A DNA stretch of 64,000 nucleotides from contig OZ037769.1 of NCBI GenBank assembly GCA_964035545.1, positions 9,153,429-9,217,428 of the forward strand. The letters run 5' to 3'. Below are positions 53,836-63,610 of this stretch, piece after piece. The notes beneath the pieces were generated by a model. That model saw only the letters and a program-made list of their open reading frames with translations. It searched no databases and had not been told where the DNA came from. The translations under genes and the position numbers were made by a program. This stretch comes from Bugula neritina (Eukaryota; Bryozoa; Gymnolaemata; Cheilostomatida; Bugulidae). Position 1 is the stretch's first letter. Each line of letters starts with the position of its first letter.

Positions 53836-54142
53836 TCAGACTGAGACTCAGAGTCAGTGTGAGTGTCAGTGTGCTACTGGTAGTACCCGTAGACGTAGTC
53901 TTAGGCTAGTAGAAAGTTAATTACTCGTTAGTGACTATCAGATATAAATACTTATAGAGATTGCAACGACTGTATCATCTATTAACTCAACTACAAAAGG
54001 GAATTACTAACAGCCACTATATTTAATTATCAGTTTCAGTTTGACTCCAAGATATTTCCATTTTATATCTTCAAAGCATGAACGAATTATTTGGTGCGGA
54101 TCTATTATTATAACTGCTTCCACCTTTTAATTTTTCCCGTTG

Positions 54143-54598
54143 TAATGGAAATCAGGGTGGTATATATTAGGAGTGTTGACATTAGGAAATCTTACGGAAT
54201 CATATGGGCGCCATTATGCCGAGATTGGTACCGCGAGTTTATATAAGTTATAAAGGAAAAATTTTGCAACCTTTTTTATTTAATTTTTTTCCATTTCATG
54301 TGTACATTTTTTATAGTTTTATTTATTGATAAAGTTTTTAAAGACATTTTCATTACAGACAAAATTAAAAGAAAAATTAAAACTCACTCATGCACGTAAA
54401 TATAAAGCTATAAAGTTTAAGCTTCGCTGTGATTACAATGTGAATGTGAATTGAATAATGCTTTCAATAACCATTTTACACAAAATACGTTACAGTTGCT
54501 ATAAATGTAAGACTAGTAAATTGGATGCAGAAAGGTACGGTAATATTACTTAATTTATACTATTTTTAAAATTTGTAGTAAATATTTGGCATGTATAA
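54143..54598 (+). repeat. left arm of a 0.46-kb inverted repeat
   Basis: The arm (ggaaatcagggtggtata ... aaatatttggcatgta) returns inverted at about 58290-58745. Landmarks shared in inverse order include gtaccgcgagtttata / tataaactcgcggtat, cacgtaaatataaagc / gctttgtatttacgtg and aagcttcgctgtgatt / aatcacagcgaagctt. Several percent divergent by eye. No coding potential. Confidence 0.85.
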
Positions 54599-54616
54599 TA
54601 TATATATATATATATA

Positions 54617-54674
54617 GCAATCTGTGGACAGCAGCTGTTTCGGGGTTTGTCCCCTCATCAGCACAGAACAGAGC
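54617..54674 (-). ncRNA. hammerhead ribozyme 1 (type I)
   Basis: Minus strand: CTGATGA core, stem II GGGG/CCCC with an ACAAA loop, GAAA core, short stem III (ACAG/CTGT), cleavage triplet GTC, stem I CTGTG/CACAG. All conserved core positions are present. Confidence 0.88.
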
Positions 54675-54679
54675 ACCAT

Positions 54680-54702
54680 ATATATATATATACATATATA
54701 TA
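54680..54702. repeat. (TA)n spacer between inverted ribozymes
   Basis: Simple repeat between the oppositely oriented ribozymes 1 and 2; the whole 54617-54764 block is one near-perfect palindrome. Confidence 0.85.
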
Positions 54703-54706
54703 TGGT

Positions 54707-54763
54707 ACTCTGTTCTGTGCTGATGAGGGGACAAACCCCGAAACAGCTGCTGTCCACAGATTG

Positions 54764-54764
<1 letters not shown>
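54707..54764 (+). ncRNA. hammerhead ribozyme 2 (type I)
   Basis: CTGATGA at 54720-54726; stem II 54727-54730 with 54736-54739; GAAA 54740-54743; stem III 54743-54746 with 54750-54753; cleavage expected after C54754; stem I CTGTG 54715-54719 with CACAG 54755-54759. The core is intact. Confidence 0.9.
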
Positions 54765-54832
<68 letters not shown>

Positions 54833-54834
54833 CC
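54765..54834. repeat. (TA)n microsatellite
   Basis: About 70 bp of TA with one G, between ribozymes 2 and 3. Confidence 0.95.
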
Positions 54835-54836
54835 TC

Positions 54837-54895
54837 AATCTGTGGACAGCGGCTGTTTCGGGGTTTGTCCCCTCATCAGCACAGAACAGAGTACC
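54837..54895 (-). ncRNA. hammerhead ribozyme 3 (type I)
   Basis: Same fold as copy 1 with one change in the stem III loop (CCG for CTG), which leaves pairing and core intact. Confidence 0.88.
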
Positions 54896-55107
54896 ATGGC
54901 CCACACCTTCGCAATACTAGAAACTTATGTTTCTACTAAAGCATATTTAAAAGGTGTGTAAACTCAAGCCAGAGTGCTCAAGTGACTCTAGGGGTCACCT
55001 AGGAGTCACGAGCCTTGCAAAATGCTAGCAGCTTGAGTTTGTGACCATGGTGAGAGAGCTCAATCACTGAATGTCATTGCTGAGCATTAAGTGAGAGCAT
55101 AATACCT

Positions 55108-55165
55108 CAATCTGTGGACAGCAGCTGTTTCGGGGTTTGTCCCCTCATCAGCACAGAACAGAGTA
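55108..55165 (-). ncRNA. hammerhead ribozyme 4 (type I)
   Basis: Core and stems identical to copy 1; heads the second full-length terminal repeat unit. Confidence 0.88.
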
Positions 55166-55352
55166 CCATGGCCCACACCTTCGCAATACTAGAAACTTAT
55201 GTTTCTACTAAAAAAGCATATTTAAAAGGTGTGTAAACTCAAGCCAGAGAGCTCAAGTGACTCTAGGGGTCACCTAGGAGTCACGAGCCTTGCAAAATGC
55301 TAGCAGCTTGAGTTTGTGACCATGGTGAGAGAGCAATTTAATTATATAGATG

Positions 55353-55420
55353 TTGTTTTATTGCACTATTAATAGTTTCATGCCTCTTCGGCACTCCTCA
55401 GGTACAATATTGACGAATTT
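55353..55420 (-). ncRNA. divergent hammerhead-like motif
   Basis: Minus strand: CTGAGGA (fits CTGANGA), stem II GTGCC/GGCAT, then GAAA. Eight-bp stem I TATTGTAC/GTGCAATA with one G-T pair. A UA cleavage site is placed by stem I, but stem III is weak. Possibly a second ribozyme family or a decayed one. Confidence 0.45.
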
Positions 55421-55432
55421 AAATTTTTTTAC

Positions 55433-55822
55433 ATGCCAAAAAATTCACTACTCTTCAACTCTGGAAAGGCATGGGGAAAACATAACCACAACCTCTTCGA
55501 CGTGACAATGGGAGGATACGACGGCGCAGAAACATGCGAACTAGTTGGGGCGTACATTTTAAACTCAGTAACACTAAAACATGGCAAAAACTTCAGCCTG
55601 TACAGGGATGACGGCTTAGGAGTCTCCGCCAAAACACCCAGAGAAATGGAGAACATAAAAAAGGACATCTGCAAAATATTTTCTGAAAATGGATTAAAAA
55701 TAACAATCGAAGCAAATAAAAAAATTATTAACTTCTTAGACACCACGTTCAACCTAAACAATAAAACCTACACACCATACACTAAGCCAAACAGTTCTAC
55801 TAAATATATTCATAACAAATAA
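55433..55822 (+). pseudogene. Penelope-like reverse transcriptase fragment
   Basis: 130 codons, open. It holds late RT blocks of Penelope-like elements: FDVTMGGYDGAETCELVGAY, the catalytic YRDDGLGV, ICKIFSENGLKITIEANKK, and FLDTTFNL with PYTKPNSSTKYIHN. The N-terminal half and the rest of the C-terminus, including any GIY-YIG endonuclease, are missing. It faces opposite to most nearby ribozymes, as in Penelope copies that carry inverted terminal repeats. Confidence 0.85.
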
Positions 55823-55840
55823 GAAAACAGCAGCATCATT

Positions 55841-57050
55841 ATGTCTAATGCAGCAACTGTTTTGGGGGGTAAGTCTACTAGAAATTCTATAATAATTAAT
55901 TAGAATTTACTCTGGTAGCGACAACAGTCTCACTTTGTCATAATGATAAAGTTGAAACTCCTGACATCAAACAATATTTGATAGTTAGAGTGGGACGGTC
56001 GACTCAGCTGATTACACGATCAGTGAGTGACAGACTGTGAGACTCGATTATCAATATCGTTTGGAACGGGAGTCCCACGCATAGAGTGTAATTAAAATAT
56101 TACATGAATTTAAATGCTCTATTGCAGGTGAGACTGAGCCTGTATGTGACGAGATACAGGCATTACTTGACACACCTACGACTAACTGGGACAGCATGTC
56201 AGAGGCGGGGGTAGACATGCTGTCCGACATACACCTATCGACACTTACGGACTCCCCGACAAACACTGACCGACACACTGCGATGCAGATGGACATAACT
56301 GACTTGACTGTAGCCAATGACAATACTTTAGCACTGCCACAAGCCTTACTCGAACGGACTAACTGGACGACTCGACGGACTCGTACGCTGATTCAGGCAC
56401 TGGTAGGGTCAGACGACAATAGACAATGTACTGAGTGTAGACGAACACCATCCACTACCAAGAGACTTAAAATACATGTTCCCCAACATTTTACTGTGAC
56501 TTTCTGTCTCTGCGGAGTCCACCACTTCTGCAGGGACACTATACTACGACATCAACGGACTCGGGACTGCTACATTGGACACTTATATGAAGTTGACGCG
56601 GACTCCTACACTGAGTTCAGGGATCTGATACTACCTCACGTAACCGACCCAGACCGACGACAGACTCTCCTAGACCACTTCCCCGCTACCCGACCTACAG
56701 TAGAGAGTGACTCTGATGCAGACCCCCAACCCTCTGAGACAACGACAACCTACCCTCCAGACGTAACCACTCGACCTCTACGCGTCATAGTAACCCGTAC
56801 TGGACGCGCTGTAACTAAGGACTCACAACTCCCAACGACGACGATCTCCTATGTGCCCCGACACACCCACAAGAAGAGGAGGGGTGCTAGCAACACACCC
56901 CGAGATGACAGCGACTCTGACCAGTCCCTACTAACTGACATTGAGAAAGTGCAACGGCGTATGGCCCGCCTCAGTAAGGAACAGAAGCGAGCGGCCACCG
57001 AGCTGGCTAAGTTGCAGACCCGACTAGAGAAACGGCTGGCGAAGAAGTGA
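55841..57050 (+). CDS. unrecognised zinc-finger/coiled-coil protein, copy A (two exons)
   Basis: Not recognised. Exon 1 (55841-55868) begins with ATG and ends G|gtaagt. Exon 2 is 56128-57050 after attgcag; phases agree. Predicted protein 316 aa. Residues about 100-160 hold Cys/His pairs: CTECRRTP, then FCLCGVHHFC, and DTILRHQRTRDC, a probable zinc-binding module. A conserved block follows: YEVDADSYTEFRDLI, VTDPDRRQTLLDHFPA. A Thr/Ser/Pro-rich linker and basic HKKRRG come next. The last 50 residues are a coiled coil (KVQRRMARLSKEQKRAATEL). The sequence is richer in GC than its flanks. It starts 18 bp after the Penelope RT stop. A pseudogene with the same layout lies at 61736-62782, so this is a family carried by a mobile unit. 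Candidate roles: gag/ORF1-like nucleic-acid-binding protein. Inference only. Confidence 0.7.
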
Positions 57051-57700
57051 TAGAAGTGCGGCCACCTACACACGTACCCCCCCCCCCATTCTGGCTAGTT
57101 AACTAATGTAAATAGGTGTTATGGACTACGGCGTGAAGACTCGTTTTATTATACTTATATTATTTACCCTGTATATATTTTTCTCTTGTTCAAGTGTGTA
57201 CCTCTAGTTTTGTAAAAACCTATGTTATTTTAATCATTATTCGTGTGTTACTGTCATGTAAATATTAAGTATAGAGAGTACTTTTCGATAGGTGAGGAGA
57301 GTGTGATGGATTTTAGTAGTGCAATTATTATTGTATTAATCGAAAAGGTTCACTCTATATTGTTTATTATATTGTGAGTTCGACCCTGTCGGATTGTAGC
57401 TATGGACAGCGGTGGCACCTCTAGTAACCACCAATCAGGACAGTCACACTAATTGATAGCAGGTGGAGCTAGCTACTCGTAGTTGCAATGCGCTGAGTAG
57501 CTAGCCGGCAGAGCAGCTTGGGACTTCATTTAGAGTAGTTGTGTATTAAAGCTCACTAATTATGTAATCGTTTCTATTCATGTTAGCAGTAAATAACCTT
57601 CTTGTATTTGTGTAAATAATAAAGTTATCTTAGCGTAAACAACCTGGTGCAGTGGCTTTGTTTAAGTTGACCCACACATAATAATAGTGAACTGGCAAAA
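57051..57700 (+). other. 3' region of copy A, LTR-like
   Basis: Noncoding. Begins with a C run (57079-57088). It holds inverted-looking cttttcgata / taatcgaaaaggtt (about 57283, 57337) and several aataaa/attaaa signals (about 57546, 57619). It may be the 3' UTR or a terminal repeat of the unit that carries copy A; its mate was not found. Confidence 0.35.
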
Positions 57701-57706
57701 TTCACT

Positions 57707-57830
<124 letters not shown>

Positions 57831-58159
57831 AATACATATAATATATAATATATATTGTTGTAATTTCCAGTTTTTGGGTTGATGTGCAATCAAGAGAGTC
57901 TATTTAGTGCGAGAGAACTTTACCAAGATAAACCGAGTTAATAAGAGTATATTTTAAGCATAATAATACATAATAAAACGATACAAAACATTCAGGAATC
58001 TACACGTCTATTTAATCTATTATACTATCCAAGACTGACTAGTAGCGCGAAGCTAACTACTGCTACTCACTAGCAGCTTCGCTAATTGGCTGAGTACATT
58101 GTTCCGGGTCAATACGTGACCCTGCGTATTGTGCTGTTGGTAGCTCCACGAGCCACCAC

Positions 58160-58213
58160 AATATATATATGTATATATATATATAAATATATATATATGT
58201 TTATATGTGTGTG

Positions 58214-58261
<48 letters not shown>

Positions 58262-58285
58262 TGTGTGTGTGTGTATGTATATATA
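58160..58285. repeat. compound (TA)n-(GTGC)n-(GT)n repeat
   Basis: tatatata blocks, then gtgc about 15 times, then gtgtgt and tatata. It borders the inner end of the inverted repeat. Confidence 0.95.
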
Positions 58286-58289
58286 CATA

Positions 58290-58745
58290 TTATACATGCT
58301 AAATATTTATTACAAATTTCAAAAATAGCCTAAATTAAGTAGTATTATCGTGCCTATTTGCATCCAATTTACTAGCCTTACATTTATAGCAACTGTAACA
58401 TATTTTGTGCAAAATGGTTATTGCAAGCATTATCCAATTCATATTCACATTGTAATCACAGCGAAGCTTAAACTTTATAGCTTTGTATTTACGTGCATGA
58501 GTGAGTTTTCATTTTTCTTTTAATTTTATGTGCATTGAAAATGTGTTTAAAAACTTTACCACTAAACAAAACTAAAAAAATGTACACATAAAATAGAAAA
58601 AAAATAAAATAACAAAAGTGGCAAAATTTTTCCTTTATAACTTATATAAACTCGCGGTATCAATTTCGGCATAATGGCGAACATATGATTCTGTAAGATT
58701 TCCTAAAGTCAACACTCCTAATATGTATCACTCTGACGGAAATCA
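58290..58745 (-). repeat. right arm of the 0.46-kb inverted repeat
   Basis: Inverse copy of 54143-54598 (see there). Its outer end meets a third, partial copy in the opposite direction. Confidence 0.85.
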
Positions 58746-58747
58746 GA

Positions 58748-58960
58748 GTGGTATATATAAGAGTGTTGACTTTAAAGCATGAAAAGTCATTATGCCGCGA
58801 TAAGTACCGCGAGTTTATAAAAGTTATAAAGGAAAAGTTTTGCCACTTTTGTTATTTTATTGTTATTTTTATTTTATGTGTACATTGTTTAGTTTTGTTT
58901 ATTAATAAAGTTTTTAAACACCTTTACACGCATATAAAACGTGGCGACAAACCCTGAAAA
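58748..58960 (+). repeat. third partial copy, making a palindrome at 58737
   Basis: gtggtatatataagagtgtt, gtaccgcgagtttata and aaggaaaagttttgcca repeat the left arm's first 200 bp. With 58510-58735 it forms a head-to-head palindrome whose centre is about tcactctgacggaaatcaga. Confidence 0.8.
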
Positions 58961-58984
58961 GGTGTGGGCAATAGAAGACTGAGT

Positions 58985-61284
58985 TACTCCCTAGGATTTG
59001 ATCGAACTCCGGGCGTTTCTGGGCCTGGTAGGGTGTTACCGGCAATACATACCAGACTTTGCGAGGATAACACGGTTGTTAAACTGGCTCACCGCAAAGG
59101 GGGTAGCCTGGCAGTGGTCTCCGGTCAAACAGCAAGCGTTCGACCGCCTCAAGGGTTGCCTGTTGACGGCGCCCGTCTTGGCGTACCCTATCCCACTCGG
59201 GAGTACATCCTGGACACGGACATCAGTGACCATAATATTGGCGCTGTGTTGTCACAGGTACAGAAAGGCCGAGAAGTAGTAGTAGCCTACTACAGCAAGT
59301 CTCTCTCACTCGCTGAAAGAAATTACTGCTTTACCCAAAAGTAACTGCTGGCAGTAATCAAATCAGTAAAACACTTCAGACCTCATTTGTACGGCAGGAA
59401 GTTCCAGCTGCGTACGAACCACGCCTCCTTGATTTGGTTGTGTGAGAGAGCAGAGCCGTTCATCCAAGTCGCCAGGTGGCTCAAAATCCTGGCCGAGTTT
59501 TCTTAGCGATCGAACACCGGCCGGGTAAGAAACACGGCAATGCGGATGGGTTGAGCCGGCGGCCAGACGCAGGATACAAGCAGTGTCTCGGGATTGAGAG
59601 GAGAGACGGAGGCCCCTCGCGATCCGTTTTAGAGACACGGGTTAACCAAGAAGCAGAGTATGACTGGAACCAGGGTCAACTCAAACCGGCAGTTGGCGAG
59701 GATTCGAAGGCGGTACAAGGCCTCCGTGTCAACCCTGTTTTGGCCGATAATGTCTCAGAGCTAAGGAAACTCCAGGAAAATCTCTCTGGGGTGGTAGCCG
59801 ACATGTACCGAGTTAGAAAAGAGAGGCGGCAACCCAGCGAGGAACAACTGAGGCAGGGGTGCGTCAAACTCTGACTATTCTGCCAGCATTGGGACTCGCT
59901 GGAGATTAGAGATGACGGGCTGCTGACTATCACACTAGCCACCAACGGCAGACACCCCGAGAAGAGGAGGGTGGTCTGTTCTGCAGCCATACGCCGGGAG
60001 TTGATTTAGGATACCTATGAACAGGCTCACGCCAGAGTCCAGAGGGTGATCACCAAACTGCAACTCCAGTGGTATTGGCTCAAGATGGGGCGTGGAGTGC
60101 GACTCAAAGGGAGACAGTGCAAAATCAGCCAGGCCAGTAAGCATGGCCATCTCCCTGGTGAAGCGGGAGGGCGGAGACTGTATGCTGGAGGGCCATGGCA
60201 AGTGGTAGCTGTTGATCTAGTCAGACCCATGCCTCTAACCCCCAGGGGCAACAGCTAGATCTTAGTATTGACCGGCCACTACACCAAGCGGGCCAACGCC
60301 CTGGCTATCCCAGACGCGTCGGCTCCGACCGTGGCCAGGGTGCTAGATCAAAATGTAATCTGCTATTTCGGCCTCCCGGAACAGATACATTCATACTGAG
60401 GCGCTCAGTTCCAGTCTTAGCTGATGAGCAACCTCTGCCGCCTTTGGGGAGTAAATCAAACCAGGACCACCTCTTACTATCCACAGGGTAACAGAGTGGT
60501 GGAGCGCAGCAACTGGATGCTAGGTGATACACTCCGGAGCCTGCTACTCGGCCGCAATCAGGAAGAATAGGATACAGTATTACCGCAAGTCATGCGTGCC
60601 TATCGTAGTGCCCCACACACCAGTACTGGTGAAACTATCAATCTCCTGATACTAGGTCGAGAGACTCAGGTGACCGAACACCTTACCTACCATGTTTTTG
60701 AGCAAGATAATTCGTTCCACGAGTATGCCAGCAAACTGGTGGAGCGGATGAAAGCCACACACGAAATGCTGCGGGAGAAGCAGTGGTAGGTGCAGCGTGA
60801 AGACTCAGAGGAGCCACCCATTTACCTAGTGGAAGACTGGGTGTAGATGACCAATCACCGTAGGCGTGGCAGACAGGCGGCTAAATTACAGCCTAAGTTC
60901 ATTGGACTCTGCGTAGTAGTCAAGGCGATGCCCAACCATACTTACAAGATCGAGCGCTCAGGACAGGTGTCCATCCAGAATGAGGCTTGCTTGAAGCCAT
61001 ATTGGGTCAGTCCTGATGCAGTGGGAGGAGCCTCCCTTCCTCTCTCCTTGTTGTTAGAGCTCCGGAAGCAGACAGCAACGCACGAGCGGCAACGGCGTGG
61101 ACCAGAGTATGAGGTGGTCGTGCCGCTGAAGGAAGACCTGGCAAGAGACGAACAACCACTTTCCCCCGCAGAAGTGGGTTCGTCGCCTCTGACGCCAGGT
61201 CCAATACCATCACTTCTAGAGCCTGAGCTGGGCCCAAAAATGGAAAACCCCCACAAAGGGAGGGGCTCCATCCGGAGAATCTAG
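58985..61284 (+). pseudogene. Ty3/gypsy pol pseudogene (RT end, RNase H, integrase)
   Basis: GC-rich and distinct from its surroundings. It starts inside the RT thumb (LRAFLGLVGCYRQYI). The RNase H follows: ILDTDISDHNIGAVLSQ, VAYYSKSLSLAERNY, a frameshift near 59200 and a stop at 59342. The tail continues FRPHLYGRKFQLRTNHASL and ends with KHGNADGLSRRP. The integrase core has VVAVDLVRPMP, then GAQFQS, where the second catalytic Asp is lost, and YYPQGNRVVERSN with the Glu intact. A GPY/F-like end (FIGLCVVV, EACLKPYW) is at about 60900-61005. About ten stops interrupt it, mostly TAG. No LTRs were found. Confidence 0.85.
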
Positions 61285-61735
61285 AGAAGAACTAGTCACT
61301 AATGAGTTGAAAGTCCCACCAGTGAAATTTGATAATCCACCGGTGAGTGCACCGCCTCCTCTGGAACGAGGACAGGATACCAGACAGCCCCTCTGCGTAC
61401 TTACAAGACTTCTTATGTGACTGCGTTCAAAGCGGCAAGTTTGTAAGTCCAGCAGGGTGCTATACTAAAAAACCATCAGTTAATTGTGGGAGTTGCACAC
61501 TCCTGAGAGAAAGTGAAAGTGGCTTATACTAGGGCCGAGTAATGGGCAGAAATAATCTGCGCGAGGCAAAAAGTCCCAGCCACGTGCAGCGAACATGCTG
61601 TTCAGCCTTTTCCTACGCTAACATTACTAAAAGCAGGCATGCTCTCCAATCCTCTACACAACAGACCTGAACGTTGAGTATGCTTAAAAATACCAAGTTT
61701 CAAGGTAAGCCTGCCTAGATCTAGTATTCCTATCT
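61285..61735. other. between gypsy pol and copy B
   Basis: Mixed sequence without recognised coding content. It may hold the gypsy tail and the 5' part of the copy B unit. Confidence 0.45.
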
Positions 61736-62782
61736 ATGGGAACGGGTCTGTCATCAGTTAATTCTGATTTAATTGATTCAATTGAATCAAAGTTACTGGA
61801 GACTATGTGAACCGTGAATGATGAGGAAGATGTAGTAATGGCCGACGATCTTTTAGATCTGGAGCTGGACGCTATGATTCTTAGTCAGTCTACACGCTCG
61901 GCCCCTGTCTCTCGAGTGTCTTATAAAAAGATTGATGGCTCTCAGACTAACAAGAGTCAATTGTCATCAGAATTATATTGTAAAGATCAACTTCGATTTA
62001 ACAATAATTCTACTCCACAAACTATGTATTGCCACACGCCGTAGACGCTAAGACATGCTGGACGGCGCCAGAAACGGAACGTACAATACTCAGCCAACGA
62101 GGAGACACAAACAACATGATGTGCTACCTCTGCCAACAGCACTTCACCACCCCCCCCCCTCCGCAGGCTGCGGGTACATCTTTCTCAGCACTATATTACG
62201 ACATGTTGTCCCTGCAGAGAATGGAGCTATCATGGGGACTACATCCTCAGACACCAAAGGACTATGAACTGCTTTCCGGGTAATATTTATGATGTAGACA
62301 AAATCTCTTATCCTAGATTCTTGGAGCTAATACAGCCTTTCGTTTCCGACCCAAATCGATTAGAGAGACTATCACAACGGTTCCCAGCCCCCAGGCAAAT
62401 TACTCATGGCCCAGTCACCAAGCTTCCTAACTATCAGAAATTGGGTGCGGCATGACAAACTTCAAATTCCACCTCTCTTCTCAACTTTCTCTCTCGAGTT
62501 TTGCTAAAACGCTTAGAAACTCAGTCTTTTAGACAGCTACCGGCCAGACGTTCTCTTTCCCCGCTTCAGCCTCAAATCTACAAAAGACGGTGGAACTCCT
62601 CATCTTTTGCCCGGCGTCTGTCCCTGGCACAAAACCTGTGAGAGGTTGAACTTCGCACCAGTGAACTAGAGAGGGAAGTTCATCGGCTTGCCCCAAGAAT
62701 ATCAGCTGTGGCCAGTGAGTTACAGGCCCTCAAGGATTCGGTCGCAAGACTTAGACGGGCAGCCCAGGATGATGCCAGATAA
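61736..62782 (+). pseudogene. zinc-finger/coiled-coil family, copy B (broken)
   Basis: Reading across stops and frameshifts gives the same layout as 55841-57050. An acidic start (EEDVVMADDLLDLELDAMI, 61817-61876) leads to a Cys pair CYLCQQHF (about 62124). In a shifted frame comes CGYIFLSTILRH, the counterpart of CGVHHFC...TILRH in copy A. The block GNIYDVDKISYPRFLELIQP and VSDPNRLERLSQRFPAP (about 62280-62393) matches the copy A block position by position. A Lys/Arg linker follows, then a coiled coil (VELRTSELEREVHRLAPRIS, LQALKDSVARLRRAA) ending at TAA 62780. Breaks: TGA near 61808, a C-run frameshift near 62150, further stops. Divergence from copy A is large, so the two are old relatives rather than a recent duplicate. 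Confidence 0.65.
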
Positions 62783-63228
62783 TCTCTCTCACCCTGGGCG
62801 ATGCTACTGGTCTGTGTGACCTTCTCTCCCTACCTCTTCCTTTACTGTCGTCTGTGTGACACCCTCTTCCGTCGTCTGTTGGTAACTATGGAACTCCATG
62901 TCTAGTCCCTATTACATAGTCTATGTTGATGATGGCGTCTGACAATTGACTTAGGCTATCAGCTAAATATTTAGTACTAATACTACGTAGTGATTCCAAA
63001 TATAAAAACAGCAAGGATTAGTGAAACTATGTGAGAGTTGAGTAGTGTGGAGCTTATTGGTATAGTTTTAGTGGTATGGAGTAATTTTGTTTATTAAGTT
63101 GCAGTTTTATTTGTTTAATGTAGAGAGCTTCGGCTACTTTTCGATGGTGGATTCTTTTAAATGAATGATTTAGAGCTGTTACATTGTCTATTGATATGTT
63201 TCCGTGATTAGTGGTTCATTGCTACTCT
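62783..63228. other. no gene seen
   Basis: Noncoding; may be the 3' region of the copy B unit. Nothing specific recognised. Confidence 0.4.
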
Positions 63229-63262
63229 GAAGATGGGTACAGTGGTACCCAAAATATCAGTA
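63216..63262 (+). ncRNA. degenerate minimal hammerhead-like motif
   Basis: CTGAAGA (fits CTGANGA), a seven-bp hairpin tgggtac/gtaccca, then AAAATATC|AGT. This resembles minimal Penelope-type hammerheads (GAAA + tiny stem III + cleavage), with the core G changed to A. Stem I near the core: CTACT/AGTAT partly pairs. Confidence 0.4.
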
Positions 63263-63317
63263 TAATTACTTTGCCTAATAAAGTAATAAATCAACAATGT
63301 TTCTCGTGTGTATATAT

Positions 63318-63610
63318 ATATTACGCTCTCATTTAATGCTCAGCAATGACATTAAATGATTGAGCACTCTCACCATGGTCACAAACTCAAGCTGCTAGCA
63401 TTTTGCAATGCTCGTGACTCCTAGGTGACCCCTAGAGTCACTTGAGCACTCTGGCTTGAGTTTACACACCTTTTAAATATGCTTTAGTAAAACTATAAGT
63501 TTTACTATTGCAAAGGTGTGGGCCATGGTACTCTGTTCTGTGCTGATGAGGGGACAAATCCCTAAACAGCTGCTGTCCACAGATTGAGATATATATATAT
63601 ATATATATCC
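63318..63610 (+). mobile_element. Penelope-type terminal repeat unit, inverted relative to 54.8-55.3 kb
   Basis: The unit inverts the one at 54837-55103: tttaatgctcagcaatgaca, acaaactcaagctgctagca, actcctaggtgacccctaga, and gcaaaggtgtgggccatggt in that order. It ends in a ribozyme and (TA)n. It closes a 9-kb segment flanked by inverted units. Confidence 0.8.
63527..63587 (+). ncRNA. hammerhead ribozyme 5, core mutated
   Basis: CTGATGA, stem II GGGG/TCCC (one G-U pair), then TAAA instead of GAAA, stem III and GTC, stem I CTGTG/CACAG. The changed G in the second core strand should abolish cleavage. Confidence 0.8.

Larger units (their letters stand above)
54611..55335 (-). mobile_element. Penelope-type terminal repeat array
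   Basis: The segment contains three minus-sense and one plus-sense copy of a unit starting caatctgtggacagcagctg. Two longer tandem units (start-to-start 271 bp: 54837 and 55108) share gcccacaccttcgcaatact, ctaggggtcacctaggagtc and ctagcagcttgagtttgtga. The first two copies are truncated and inverted around (TA)n. Each unit begins with a hammerhead ribozyme in minus sense. Tandem terminal repeats with hammerheads are known for Penelope-like retroelements, and a Penelope RT follows. Confidence 0.8.

Noticed and set aside
54566-54961. ORFs with poly Tyr-Ile runs near the ribozymes
   Set aside because: They read through (TA)n and noncoding ribozyme repeats on both strands; no coding signal.
55433-57050. 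Penelope RT and the zinc-finger gene as one continuous ORF
   Set aside because: They are in different frames with a stop at 55820-55822, and the zinc-finger gene has its own ATG and intron.
59036-61271. Several minus-strand ORFs in the GC-rich gypsy pol
   Set aside because: High GC lowers stop frequency; the plus strand carries the recognisable RNase H and integrase blocks.
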